Shown piece after piece: positions 8,235 through 17,425 of a stretch of 23,781 bases of DNA. The stretch covers positions 1 to 23,781 of the forward strand of contig JBGRQB010000050.1 of NCBI GenBank assembly GCA_041725875.1, read 5' to 3'. A program made the position numbers and the translations under genes. Source of the DNA: JBGRQB01 sp041725875. Its GTDB lineage: Bacteria; Bacteroidota; Ignavibacteria; Ignavibacteriales; Melioribacteraceae. Below the pieces are notes generated by a model that ran no database searches, had not been told where the DNA came from, and was given only the letters and a program-made list of their open reading frames with translations. Each line of letters begins with the position of its first letter. The stretch's first letter is position 1.

Positions 8235-10712
8235 TCACTTTTTCCTTTTACTTGTAGTAGTTTTTGTCTTTTTAGCGGGCGATTCCGCTTTTTTAGCCGG
8301 AGGTGAAATCTTTCTTCTCATTTCTCTCAGTGTTTTGTCTACAAGTCCGAAAATAGTATTTGCCTGGTATCTGCCGTTTTTCAGCAGTTTTCCGGCGCGT
8401 ACTCCTGTCAGGATTTCAACGGCCTGTTCAACTCTTTCAACCGGATAAATGTGGAACTCTTTGTTTTTAACAGCTTCAACAACTTCATCGTTAAGCATAA
8501 GATCTTTTACATTCTGTACAGGAATGATAACACCTTGCTTTTTGTTGAGTCCGCGCTGTTTACAAACATCAAAGAATCCTTCAATTTTTTCATTTACTCC
8601 GCCAATAGGCTGGATATCACCTTTTTGGTTTACCGACCCGGTTATTGCCAGCGATTGTTTTATAGGTACATCGGATAAACAGGAAAGCAGTGCGCTTACT
8701 TCTGTAATTGTTGCACTGTCACCGTCTATTGGTCCGTAGCCCTGTTCAAAAACAACACTTGCATTAAATGAGAGCGGAATTTGTTTTCCGAAAGTCTCTC
8801 TGAAATAACCGGTTAAAATCAGCATTCCTTTGTTGTGGGTTTTGCCGCTTAAACCTGCTTCTCTCTCAACATTTATAATAGAACCGTTCCCTAAAGATAC
8901 ACTTGCTGTAATTCTGGAAGGTTTACCAAAATCGTGAATTCCGCCGCCGTAAACTGCCAGACCGTTAATTTGTCCGACTCTGCTTCCTTCCGTATCAATA
9001 AGGAAGGTTCCGTCAGCGTAAAGTTCACTCATTTTAGATTCGTATAATCCGTGTCGCTCTCTGCTGTTTTGGTAAGCGCGAACAACATGATATTCTGTAA
9101 CCTCGGAATCACCAACATCTTTTGCTGAAAAGCTGGATTCTCGTACGAGATCTGCTATGTAAGCAAAACGAGTTGTAAGTTTATCTTTTCTGCCAGCATA
9201 TCTTGCACCAAACTCGGCAATTTTTGCAATACCACATTTACTAAATTCAAGCAGATGTTCTGTTTCTACAAGCTTTTTAATAACGCGTGCATATTCAATA
9301 ATTGCGTGATCTGTTAAAGGCATTACGTGATCAAACTCTGCTTTAACTTTGAAAATTTTATTAAAATCATTTTCATAAGCTGAAAGAATGGAGTAGATCT
9401 CGTTGTTTCCAATCAAGATAATTTTTGTATTTACTTCTATTGGTTCTGGTTTCAGGACGCTTGGTGAAAAATAAAATAAATTTGAAACATCCTGAATTTC
9501 CAGTTTACCATATAACAATACTCTTTTTAATGTTTTCCATACGCCCGGTTCCTCATAAGCATCCATTGCATTAATTACAAGGTAACCGCCGTTTGCTCTT
9601 AAAATTGCACCTGATTTTATTTTTGTAAAATCGGCGTGCCATCCTCCCTGTCCGTCATAAACTTTTTCTACGGTTCCAAATAAATTTTGGTAACTCGGAG
9701 TTGTTTCAATAACAACCGGACATTCTTTTGTGCCTGAATTGTCCAGTAGAAGATTTACTTCGTAATCGGAAAGAATTGCATTATAATATTCCTGTTCAGA
9801 AGCATTTCGCATATCTGGTTTTACTTTGAACGCATCGAGGTTATCAAACAGACTCTCCTCAAAAACATTCATAAATTTCTGAACACATTCCTCAGGATAT
9901 TTTTCTTTCAGATTTTCAACAGCACCTTTTATTACAAGAGCTACTGCTTCATCTTCTATGTTTTCAAGTTCATCCTGAAATTCTTTATTAAGAGCAATAC
10001 TTTGTTTTATAATTTTACCCATCTCCTGCTGATACTCGGAGTATTTTTTTGTCATACTTTTTGCTTTCTGTCGGGTAAGCAGTTTGGTTCTTACAAAATC
10101 TTCAAGCTGTGTAATGTACACAGGTTTTCCATCTACAACCGGTAAAACTTCAGGTCTTTCAGCTTCGCCCGATTTTACTTTTCCAATGGTAAATCCGTCT
10201 TTGGCAATTTTGTTTTCAAAATCTCCCATAAGAGTATTTTGCTTGTCACCAAAAATTGCAATCAAATCTTTTCTTTTGGAAATAAATGGTTCGCGTTCAA
10301 GCTCCTGCGGAATTTGAAGTTGTAAAAACTTTATTGTTCCGGCTATATCCATTTTAAAATGTTTACCGGAACCTGCTTTTAATTCAAGCAACACAGGGCG
10401 ATCTGTATCTTTAAAATTATTTACATAAAGGTAATCTTTAAGTTCGGGACAAACGGGACGTATCTTTTCCAGCATATCTTTTATTGTGGAAAATTTTCCT
10501 GTTCCGGAAAGACCGGTAACAAAAACATTATAGCCCGGACTTTTTAAATCTACTCCTAATTTTAAAGCCTTTAATGCTCTTTCCTGACCTACGGTTCCTT
10601 CAATTGGCTTAATTCCTTTTGTTGACTCGAATTCAAGTTTCTCCAGATCGCAAGTCCATTTCAATTCTTTGTATGATAATTCTCTGGGTTTTGATGCTCG
10701 AAGATTTGCCAT
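8235..10712 (-). CDS. Lon-like ATP-dependent protease (AAA_32 type)
   Basis: This 825-residue protein has a Walker A motif at residues 67-74 (GLSGTGKF), a long inserted helical region (about 170-300), and an AAA core with ANGGYLVINAMDAYEEPG as the Walker B region. A C-terminal Lon-type protease domain follows. The catalytic dyad is visible: Ser in DGDSATITE (~662) and Lys in GGVNEKIEG exactly 43 residues later, the same spacing as in E. coli Lon. The N-terminal LAN substrate domain of classical LonA is absent, which fits the LonB-like/AAA_32 group of soluble quality-control proteases. The last ~25 residues are rich in Lys, Ser and Thr. It is the first gene of the minus-strand run and diverges from mfd. 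Confidence 0.92.
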   Translation of the reverse strand: MANLRASKPRELSYKELKWTCDLEKLEFESTKGIKPIEGTVGQERALKALKLGVDLKSPGYNVFVTGLSGTGKFSTIKDMLEKIRPVCPELKDYLYVNNFKDTDRPVLLELKAGSGKHFKMDIAGTIKFLQLQIPQELEREPFISKRKDLIAIFGDKQNTLMGDFENKIAKDGFTIGKVKSGEAERPEVLPVVDGKPVYITQLEDFVRTKLLTRQKAKSMTKKYSEYQQEMGKIIKQSIALNKEFQDELENIEDEAVALVIKGAVENLKEKYPEECVQKFMNVFEESLFDNLDAFKVKPDMRNASEQEYYNAILSDYEVNLLLDNSGTKECPVVIETTPSYQNLFGTVEKVYDGQGGWHADFTKIKSGAILRANGGYLVINAMDAYEEPGVWKTLKRVLLYGKLEIQDVSNLFYFSPSVLKPEPIEVNTKIILIGNNEIYSILSAYENDFNKIFKVKAEFDHVMPLTDHAIIEYARVIKKLVETEHLLEFSKCGIAKIAEFGARYAGRKDKLTTRFAYIADLVRESSFSAKDVGDSEVTEYHVVRAYQNSRERHGLYESKMSELYADGTFLIDTEGSRVGQINGLAVYGGGIHDFGKPSRITASVSLGNGSIINVEREAGLSGKTHNKGMLILTGYFRETFGKQIPLSFNASVVFEQGYGPIDGDSATITEVSALLSCLSDVPIKQSLAITGSVNQKGDIQPIGGVNEKIEGFFDVCKQRGLNKKQGVIIPVQNVKDLMLNDEVVEAVKNKEFHIYPVERVEQAVEILTGVRAGKLLKNGRYQANTIFGLVDKTLREMRRKISPPAKKAESPAKKTKTTTSKRKK

Positions 10713-11041
10713 AATACCGTCCCTTTATTTTGAGTAGATTATTTTCATAAAACAAGGTTTGCAGTATAAAAACAAGTTAGAGTTAAGAATATTAAAACCT
10801 GTTTTTTACTTTCTAAATTTAATTATTTTATAACATAATAACATGTGATGAAACTGTTAATCTTTAATTAAAGAGAATCGATATTTTTTCTGACTATTTT
10901 AACCGGAAAAATGGGATTAAACCAAATATTGCATATCTTTGTACCGTGATTTTTTTCACACAAAGTATTTTGTAAATATGCAAAAATTGCTTCCGCCGAT
11001 AACCGGACAGGAATCTTATTGTATTTTAAAAAGAGTTGATA
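10713..11041. promoter_or_regulatory. Divergent intergenic region between lon-like protease and mfd
   Basis: This 329-bp AT-rich spacer must hold promoters for both directions. On the + strand TATCTTTG at 10934-10941 fits the TAnnTTTG -7 box and would serve mfd with a leader of roughly 95 nt; no clear upstream TTTG box is seen. I could not find a convincing box for the minus-strand gene. A short palindrome (TCTTTAATTAAAGA, 10861-10874) is present. No gene or RNA is recognised here. Confidence 0.5.
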
Positions 11042-14000
11042 ATGAAAAACACATTTCTGGAAAAATTTGATAAACTAAAAGCAGCGTTTATGCTTCAGAA
11101 AAAAATTGAAGAAAACTCTGCATCAAGAGCAAAACTTTATTCATCTGTTTTGCCGGAATCTTTTAAAACAATACTTGTATCATCAATTGCAAAACAGAAG
11201 AAAAATATTGTGATGCTTTTCCCTGATGTACAAAGCATTAACGAAGTAAAAGTTGAGCTGAGTATTTTAGGTTTAAGAGAAAAAATTATTGCTGTTGATG
11301 CACTTAACCAGGATGTGATTCAGGAAACTCTTACAAATTTGAACAAAGCAGAAAATTATATTCTGCTTGCTCCATACAAATTGCTTACGCTGCAGCTCCC
11401 GGAGAAAAAACAGCTTGAAAAAAATACCACCATAATTGAACCGGGAGATTCAATTCCTTATGACGAACTTTTAGAATATCTTAATCTGCTTAATTACAAC
11501 AAAGATAAATTTGTAGATTCCCCCGGAATGTTTTCCGTGCGCGGTTCCATAATTGATTTCTGGTCGTTTAGTGAAAAGCGTCCTGCGCGACTCGAATACG
11601 ATGGCGATTTTTTAGAATCAATCAGATATTTCGACCCTGAGAGTCAGCGCTCAGCAGGAACCACAGAAGTTGTTACTCTTGCATCTTCAATTGAGTTTGA
11701 CGAAAACCAGAAGCACACAGATATTTTTGACTATCTGGATAACCCCCTTGTTTTGGCTTCTGTTTATGAACTTAACAATTTATTTGAGCCGGAAAAAGAA
11801 ACTACAGATCCGGTAAAAAATGATGATCTGGATGAAGAATTAAGAGCTGAAATTTTTGAAAAAGATGTTGAAGAAATTGAAGACGAAGAAAGTAAAATCG
11901 ACTTTGCAGAAACAAAGCTTTCCGGTGTAGATGCACTTTTTGAAAAAAATGTGCACTGGTTTATTGAAGATGAGCTCGGACAGCACGAACAAAGAATTGT
12001 ACATAAACTTTTACGCGCGCCTGCAATTAATTCAAATTTTGAGCTGCTTTTTAATCAGCTTAAAGAATATGTTGAAGAGGGTAACAAGGTTATCATTACA
12101 ACAGAAAATGAAATGCATGCAAAGAGAATGTATGATCTTTTAACAGATTATCATACACATCTTTCAGAACTTTTTGAATCGAAAAAAATTACAATTATTC
12201 CACTTGCAATAAAAAAGGGATTTATTGCAAAAGAAGATAAACTGGTTGTGCTTACAGATTATCAGATTTTTAATAAACCTTACAGAACAAAACTTTCTAC
12301 CAAAAAGAAATATAGAAAACGCTCAGGTAAAGAACTGGCTTCAATAAAACGGGGCGATTATGTTGTTCACGAAACCTATGGTATTGGTCAGTACGCCGGA
12401 TTGGAAAATATTAAAATCGGGAAAGTTGAACAGGAATCTATAAAAATTCTCTATGCCGAAGGCGGAGTGGTTTATGTAAATCTGAACTATTTTGCATTGG
12501 TTAAAAAGTTTAACTCCGGCGATGAATCAAAACCAAGATTATCTGTGCTTGGCAGCAACGAGTGGAAAAACCAGAAGAAAAAAGTTAAAAAGAAAATAAA
12601 AGATGCAGCTCGCGGATTAATTACACTTTATGCAAAAAGAAAAGCGTCCGAAGGTTTTGCATATAGTATGGATACAATCTGGCAAAAAGAACTTGAAGCT
12701 TCTTTCTTTTACGAAGACACGCCTGATCAGTCAAAGGTAACAGAAGAAGTAAAAGGTGATATGGAATCCGGGAATCCTATGGACAGACTGGTATGTGGCG
12801 ATGTTGGTTTTGGTAAAACCGAAATTGCAGTAAGAGCCGCGTTTAAAGCTGTTAATGATGGAAAGCAGGTTGCAGTGTTGGTTCCGACAACAATTTTGGC
12901 TGAACAGCATTTCAATACTTTTAAAGACCGACTTGCACAGTTTCCGGTTCAGACCCGCGTGCTTTCTCGCTTCAGATCTAAAGCAGCGCAAACTGAAACG
13001 CTTGATAAACTTTACGAAGGTTCTGCTGATGTTGTAATTGGTACTCACAGATTATTATCCAAGGATATAAAATTTAAAGATCTTGGTCTGCTTATTATAG
13101 ATGAAGAACAACGTTTCGGAGTGATGGCAAAAGAGAAACTCCGTGAAATAAAAAGTAATGTTGATACACTTACACTTACTGCAACACCAATTCCGCGAAC
13201 GCTTAATCTTTCACTTCTTGGCGCGCGAGATTTATCAATTATTGCAACACCTCCGCCAAACCGTCAGCCGGTGTACACAAAGGTGGAAGTCTTTGACATT
13301 CTAAAAGTGCGTGAATGGGTTCTTGATGAAGTTAAAAGAAACGGACAAATATTTTTTGTGCACGATCGTGTTCAGTCAATCGATAAAATTGCAGGTTATG
13401 TTCAGCGACATATTCCTGAAATAAAAATAGGAATTGCTCACGGACAAATGAAACCGGCGCAGCTTGAAAAAGTGATTTACGATTTTATGAATAAAGAATA
13501 TCATATGCTTATTGCTACAAAAATTATTGAATCAGGACTTGATATTCCAAACGCAAACACAATAATTGTAAATCGTGCCGACAGGTTCGGACTTGCAGAA
13601 CTGCATCAGCTGCGCGGACGCGTGGGTCGCTCAGATAAAAAAGCTTTTGCATATTTTCTTGCTCCTTCTATGAAAACAATTACAAAAAAAGCAGTAAGAA
13701 GATTGCAGGCAATTGAAGAACACGCGGGATTAGGAGAAGGTTTTAATCTTTCGATGCGGGATCTGGAAATACGAGGAGCCGGAAACCTGCTCGGAACAGA
13801 ACAAAGCGGTTCCATTAACACCGTTGGTTTTGAAATGTATGTTAAACTGCTCGATGAAGCAGTTGAAGAACTGAAATACAGCGAGTTCCGCGATGTGTTT
13901 AAAGATTTGCCAGAGCACGAAGACAGAACCGAACCTACAATTGATACCTATTTTGAAATCGGGATTCCAAAAGATTATATGGCTGAACAGGTAGATCGTT

Positions 14001-14431
14001 TAAGTTATTATACTGCTCTTTTCTCAATGAAAGAAGTTGAGGAAGCTGAAGAAATAAAAGAAGATATCAGCGATAAATTTGGTAAACTTCCTGAAAAAGT
14101 TGAACAACTTGTGGCAACTGCAATTCTCAGATATTATGCTTCAAGAGCATTATTTGAGCGAATTGTAATTATGGAAAAGAAAATTTCACTTATTCTGCCC
14201 AAAGGAGAAAAAGAAGATTACTACCAGAACAAGTTTCAGAAACTTATGACATTTGTTATGGAAAACTATGCCAGAAGCATCAAATTTGAACAAGGTAAAG
14301 AAGTTATGAAACTTGTAATGCCAAATAATTTTGATAAACCAATTGCAGCAATTGAATATTTAATCAAGTTTTGCAAAACTGTTATGAACAGGGTTGTTAA
14401 GACTGAAAAACAAGAAGTTGCAGAACAATAA
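11042..14431 (+). CDS. mfd: Transcription-repair coupling factor Mfd
   Basis: Mfd removes RNA polymerase stalled at DNA lesions and recruits UvrA. The 1129-residue protein shows the expected order. A UvrB-like N-terminus includes DSPGMFSVRGSIIDFWSF (~residue 160). A CarD-like polymerase-binding domain at about 435-493 begins IKRGDYVVHETYGIGQY. The helicase motor has Walker A GDVGFGKTE (~588), the DEEQ box IIDEEQRFG (~685) and TATPIPRTLNLSL, with GRVGRSDKKAFAYF in the second RecA lobe. A C-terminal domain (~970 on) follows. The start is the ATG at 11042; a TTG 6 bp upstream is in frame but less likely. The ribosome site is weak (AAGAG). It is a monocistronic housekeeping gene. Confidence 0.96.
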   Translation: MKNTFLEKFDKLKAAFMLQKKIEENSASRAKLYSSVLPESFKTILVSSIAKQKKNIVMLFPDVQSINEVKVELSILGLREKIIAVDALNQDVIQETLTNLNKAENYILLAPYKLLTLQLPEKKQLEKNTTIIEPGDSIPYDELLEYLNLLNYNKDKFVDSPGMFSVRGSIIDFWSFSEKRPARLEYDGDFLESIRYFDPESQRSAGTTEVVTLASSIEFDENQKHTDIFDYLDNPLVLASVYELNNLFEPEKETTDPVKNDDLDEELRAEIFEKDVEEIEDEESKIDFAETKLSGVDALFEKNVHWFIEDELGQHEQRIVHKLLRAPAINSNFELLFNQLKEYVEEGNKVIITTENEMHAKRMYDLLTDYHTHLSELFESKKITIIPLAIKKGFIAKEDKLVVLTDYQIFNKPYRTKLSTKKKYRKRSGKELASIKRGDYVVHETYGIGQYAGLENIKIGKVEQESIKILYAEGGVVYVNLNYFALVKKFNSGDESKPRLSVLGSNEWKNQKKKVKKKIKDAARGLITLYAKRKASEGFAYSMDTIWQKELEASFFYEDTPDQSKVTEEVKGDMESGNPMDRLVCGDVGFGKTEIAVRAAFKAVNDGKQVAVLVPTTILAEQHFNTFKDRLAQFPVQTRVLSRFRSKAAQTETLDKLYEGSADVVIGTHRLLSKDIKFKDLGLLIIDEEQRFGVMAKEKLREIKSNVDTLTLTATPIPRTLNLSLLGARDLSIIATPPPNRQPVYTKVEVFDILKVREWVLDEVKRNGQIFFVHDRVQSIDKIAGYVQRHIPEIKIGIAHGQMKPAQLEKVIYDFMNKEYHMLIATKIIESGLDIPNANTIIVNRADRFGLAELHQLRGRVGRSDKKAFAYFLAPSMKTITKKAVRRLQAIEEHAGLGEGFNLSMRDLEIRGAGNLLGTEQSGSINTVGFEMYVKLLDEAVEELKYSEFRDVFKDLPEHEDRTEPTIDTYFEIGIPKDYMAEQVDRLSYYTALFSMKEVEEAEEIKEDISDKFGKLPEKVEQLVATAILRYYASRALFERIVIMEKKISLILPKGEKEDYYQNKFQKLMTFVMENYARSIKFEQGKEVMKLVMPNNFDKPIAAIEYLIKFCKTVMNRVVKTEKQEVAEQ

Positions 14432-14459
14432 AAATTTTCATCAAAAGCTTTAAAAATCA

Positions 14460-14489
14460 TTGAAATTTCAAAATTTAAATGTAGATTTG
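14460..14489 (+). promoter_or_regulatory. Promoter of the GntR gene (TTG-N19-TAGATTTG)
   Basis: TTG at 14460-14462 is followed after 19 nt by TAGATTTG at 14482-14489, an exact match to TAnnTTTG at the canonical spacing. Transcription should start near 14495-14500, just before the operator palindrome. Confidence 0.7.
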
Positions 14490-14504
14490 TACTATAGTTT
14501 TTAG

Positions 14505-14519
14505 AATGGTCTAACCATT
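14505..14519. promoter_or_regulatory. GntR/FadR-type operator, AATGGT-CTA-ACCATT
   Basis: This is a perfect 6-bp inverted repeat with a 3-bp spacer. It has the TGGTnnnACCA form known for FadR-subfamily GntR repressors such as PdhR and LldR. A third ACCATT half-site follows at 14522-14527. It lies just after the expected transcription start and before the regulator's own ATG, which predicts autorepression. Confidence 0.72.
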
Positions 14520-14548
14520 AAACCATTAAAATTCAGAAAGTGAGAAAA

Positions 14549-15265
14549 ATGTTTCAGGTAGCCAAACAAAACAGAGTATTTCAAGATGTAATTTCGCAGA
14601 TAGAAGAAGCTATTTTATCAGGCGAAATTAAAGTTGGGGAGAAACTTCCTGCTGAGAGACAACTGAAAGATATGTTTGAAACCAGCAGAGGAACAATTCG
14701 CGAAGCACTTCGTGTTTTGGAACAAAAAGGCTTAATTTCCATTAAAACTGGCACAAATGGCGGTGCAATTGTAGAAAATGTTAAAACCGAAAAAGTGAGT
14801 GAAAGTCTCGATTTACTAATTCGTTCACAAAGTTTATCATTAAAACATATAGCACAGTTTCGTGAAGATGTGGAGGGAAATGTAACATATCTTGCCGCAA
14901 GAACTGTAGAAGAAAAAGATCTGCCGGTTCTAAGAGAAATTGTTGAAAGAGTAAAAAAAGCAGTTGATGCGGGTCTGCCAATGTGGGACGATTACATTTC
15001 TGCTGATAACGATTTCCATATGGAATTAGCCCGTATTGCCGGAAACCCTATTTACATTTCAATTTTGAGTACGGTTCACGAAAACATAAACCGCTATTAC
15101 GATCAGTTTCTTGATAAAGAAGATGAAAGAATGAAAGAAAATTATCAGGATATGGTTGAAATATTAAAAGCTGTGGAAAGAAGAGAACCGGGAATTGCTC
15201 AGGAGCTTGCCCGTTCTCACGTGAGAAGATTTAACGAATTTATGGAAAAAAATCCTGAAAAATAG
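14549..15265 (+). CDS. GntR-family transcriptional regulator, FadR/FCD subfamily
   Basis: This 238-residue regulator has an N-terminal winged helix with LPAERQLKDMFETSRGTIRE at about residues 33-52, followed by an FCD-type all-helical ligand domain (about 85-215). Visible there are the acidic and His positions expected to bind a metal or carboxylate, for example in DNDFHMELARIAGNPIY near 152-168. FCD regulators usually respond to small organic acids or amino-acid derivatives. A GTG at 14540 is in frame, but the ATG at 14549 gives the standard family N-terminus (MFQVAKQNRVFQDV). The gene directly precedes a two-gene flavin/iron-sulfur oxidoreductase operon and has a perfect operator on its promoter, so it likely represses itself and that operon. 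Confidence 0.92.
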   Translation: MFQVAKQNRVFQDVISQIEEAILSGEIKVGEKLPAERQLKDMFETSRGTIREALRVLEQKGLISIKTGTNGGAIVENVKTEKVSESLDLLIRSQSLSLKHIAQFREDVEGNVTYLAARTVEEKDLPVLREIVERVKKAVDAGLPMWDDYISADNDFHMELARIAGNPIYISILSTVHENINRYYDQFLDKEDERMKENYQDMVEILKAVERREPGIAQELARSHVRRFNEFMEKNPEK

Positions 15266-15268
15266 ATA

Positions 15269-15293
15269 TGTGTTTATGCCTCGAGTAAACGCA
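15269..15293 (+). promoter_or_regulatory. Hairpin between the regulator and the dehydrogenase genes
   Basis: An 8-bp stem (15269-15276 with 15286-15293, one G-U pair) has a 9-nt loop and is followed by the T-rich but interrupted TTTGTTGTTTG. It could be a weak terminator or attenuator that lowers read-through from the regulator gene; the T-run is imperfect. Confidence 0.35.
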
Positions 15294-15348
15294 TTTGTTG
15301 TTTGATAACTATTAAAATTGAATAAATTAACATAAAGTAGAGAGTATT

Positions 15349-17415
15349 ATGGAACGTATTATCAATCATCCGGTATTGCCTGTTCCTGAAGAAAGAGAAT
15401 CTGTTCAGTTTAAATTTAATGGCGAAGAAATGAACGGATTTAAAGGAGAAGCAGTATCGTCGGCTTTAATTGCAAACGGGGTTAAAGAGTTTGCAATTCA
15501 CAAAATAGGAGATCACCCGCAGGGAATTTATTGTGCAAACGGACAATGTTCACATTGCACCGTAATTATTGACGGATTTCCGCAAAAATCTTGTATCACT
15601 CCCCTTTCCGAAGGAATGGATATCAGAAAACTTATCCACATTCCCGATCTTCCTGAAGATGACAAACCAATTGGCGAAACAAAAATTGAAACAATGAAAT
15701 GCGACGTTCTTGTTGCAGGCGGCGGTCCTTCTGGATTAACAGCTTCAATTGAACTTGCAAAATTAGGATTTAATGTAATTCTTATAGATGATAAAGCAGA
15801 ACTAGGCGGAAAGCTTTTGCTCCAGACTCACAAATTTTTCGGCTCTATTGCAGATTGTTATGCAGGAACCCGCGGAATTGATATCGGACATAAACTGGAA
15901 GATGAAGTTCGCTCTTATGAAAATGTGACTGTACTTACAGAAGCATCAATTGTCGGCGTTTATAAAGACCAGAAAGTTGGTGTTTTTGTAGAAAATAAAA
16001 ATTATGTAATTATAGATTTTGAAGGAATTGTTGTTTCCGCTGGCGCACGTGAAAAATCACTTGTGTTCCCGGGCAACAATCTTCCCGGTGTTTATGGAGC
16101 CGGGGCGTTCCAGACATTGGTAAACAGAGACCTTGTTAAATCCTCAAACAAGGTTTTTATAGTTGGTTCCGGTAATGTTGGTCTGATAGCAGCCTATCAC
16201 GGCCTTCAGGCCGGAATTGAAGTTGCAGGTATCTGCGACATAGCTTCAAAAGTTGGCGGCTATAAAGTTCACTCCGATAAAATTAAAAGAATGGGTGTGC
16301 CTATTTATATGAACCATACTGTTCTTTCTGCAGAAGGTGATGGAAAAGTTCAACAGGTAACAATTGCAGAAGTTGATGAAAACTGGCAGCCGATGCTTGA
16401 AACAGCAAAAACATTTGAAGTTGATACATTGTTGATTGCTGTCGGACTTGCACCCGTTGATGAATTTTCCGTTATGGCTCAAGATTTTGGATTTAAAGTT
16501 GTAACTGCCGGTGATGCAAAAGAGATTGCAGAAGCTTCCAGCGCAATGTTTGGCGGAAGAATTGCCGGATTGGAAATGGCTCAGCTTCTTGGCAAAGAAG
16601 TAAAAATTGATAAAGAATTTTTTGAAAAAGCAGAAGTTCTAAAAAGTCATCCCGGAAAAGTTTTTGAAAGACCAACAATAGAATTATCAACCGAAACATT
16701 TAAACCTGTTATCCATTGCGATCAGGAAATACCTTGTAATCCTTGTACATCGGTTTGTCCTAAAGGAAGTATAAACCTTAAAGGAGATCAAAATTCAATT
16801 ATGGATCTTCCTTACTTCGAAGGTGAATGTACAGGATGTACATTGTGTATGTCTATTTGTCCGGGCTTGGCAATTACTCTTGCCAAACAAATTGATGACA
16901 ATTTTGTTGAACTGATTTTACCTCACGAATTTAACCCTGATTTTGAAGCTGGTGATAAAATCAGATGTACTGACAAAGATGGAAATTTCCTTGAAGAAAC
17001 AGAAGTTATTAAACACAGATTTAACAAAAAATATAAAACTTACCTTGTGCATGTAAAAGCAGCAGTTGAAAATGCACAAAAAATTGCCGGTGTCCGCGTT
17101 CAGGATGAAGCAATTGTTGAACCAAAGAAAGATGCTGAGTTTGAATATATTCCTGAAAATGCACTTATCTGTAAATGTGAACACGTTACAGTTAAAGAAG
17201 TTGTTGAGTATATAAAAGAATATGAAGTGCGTGATATAAATCAGCTTAAAAATGTCAGACTCGGAATGGGTGCCTGTGGCGGTAAAAACTGTTCTACTCT
17301 TCTTCCGAGAGTTTTCGGAATGGCGGGTGTAGATTTCAAAGAAGTTCATCAGGGAACCAAGAGACCTTTAAATGTAGAAGTTCCAATGTCTGCTTTAATT
17401 AATGAAGATGCTTAG
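15349..17415 (+). CDS. Fused [2Fe-2S]/FAD-NAD/2[4Fe-4S]/BFD oxidoreductase subunit (HcnAB-like amino-acid dehydrogenase)
   Basis: One 688-residue chain joins several redox modules. An N-terminal Fer2_4-type [2Fe-2S] domain has C62, C67, C70 and C82. A two-dinucleotide flavoprotein has GGGPSG near residue 123 for FAD and GSGNVG near 272 for a second nucleotide. A two-cluster ferredoxin insert has Cys-rich motifs at about 457-470 and 494-504. A BFD-like [2Fe-2S] domain has C608, C610, C643 and C648. In the HcnABC, opine, hydroxyproline and archaeal proline dehydrogenase complexes these modules are often separate subunits. The chain should take electrons from the flavoprotein encoded next and pass them to the membrane or a carrier. 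GAGAG lies about 5 nt before the ATG. The substrate is unknown; an imino or N-alkyl amino acid is inferred. Confidence 0.85.
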   Translation: MERIINHPVLPVPEERESVQFKFNGEEMNGFKGEAVSSALIANGVKEFAIHKIGDHPQGIYCANGQCSHCTVIIDGFPQKSCITPLSEGMDIRKLIHIPDLPEDDKPIGETKIETMKCDVLVAGGGPSGLTASIELAKLGFNVILIDDKAELGGKLLLQTHKFFGSIADCYAGTRGIDIGHKLEDEVRSYENVTVLTEASIVGVYKDQKVGVFVENKNYVIIDFEGIVVSAGAREKSLVFPGNNLPGVYGAGAFQTLVNRDLVKSSNKVFIVGSGNVGLIAAYHGLQAGIEVAGICDIASKVGGYKVHSDKIKRMGVPIYMNHTVLSAEGDGKVQQVTIAEVDENWQPMLETAKTFEVDTLLIAVGLAPVDEFSVMAQDFGFKVVTAGDAKEIAEASSAMFGGRIAGLEMAQLLGKEVKIDKEFFEKAEVLKSHPGKVFERPTIELSTETFKPVIHCDQEIPCNPCTSVCPKGSINLKGDQNSIMDLPYFEGECTGCTLCMSICPGLAITLAKQIDDNFVELILPHEFNPDFEAGDKIRCTDKDGNFLEETEVIKHRFNKKYKTYLVHVKAAVENAQKIAGVRVQDEAIVEPKKDAEFEYIPENALICKCEHVTVKEVVEYIKEYEVRDINQLKNVRLGMGACGGKNCSTLLPRVFGMAGVDFKEVHQGTKRPLNVEVPMSALINEDA

Positions 17416-17425
17416 TGAGGAAAAA

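Noticed and set aside
8235..10712. Classical LonA protease
   Set aside because: The N-terminal substrate-binding domain is missing and the AAA region has the AAA_32-type insertion, so the Lon-like group fits better.
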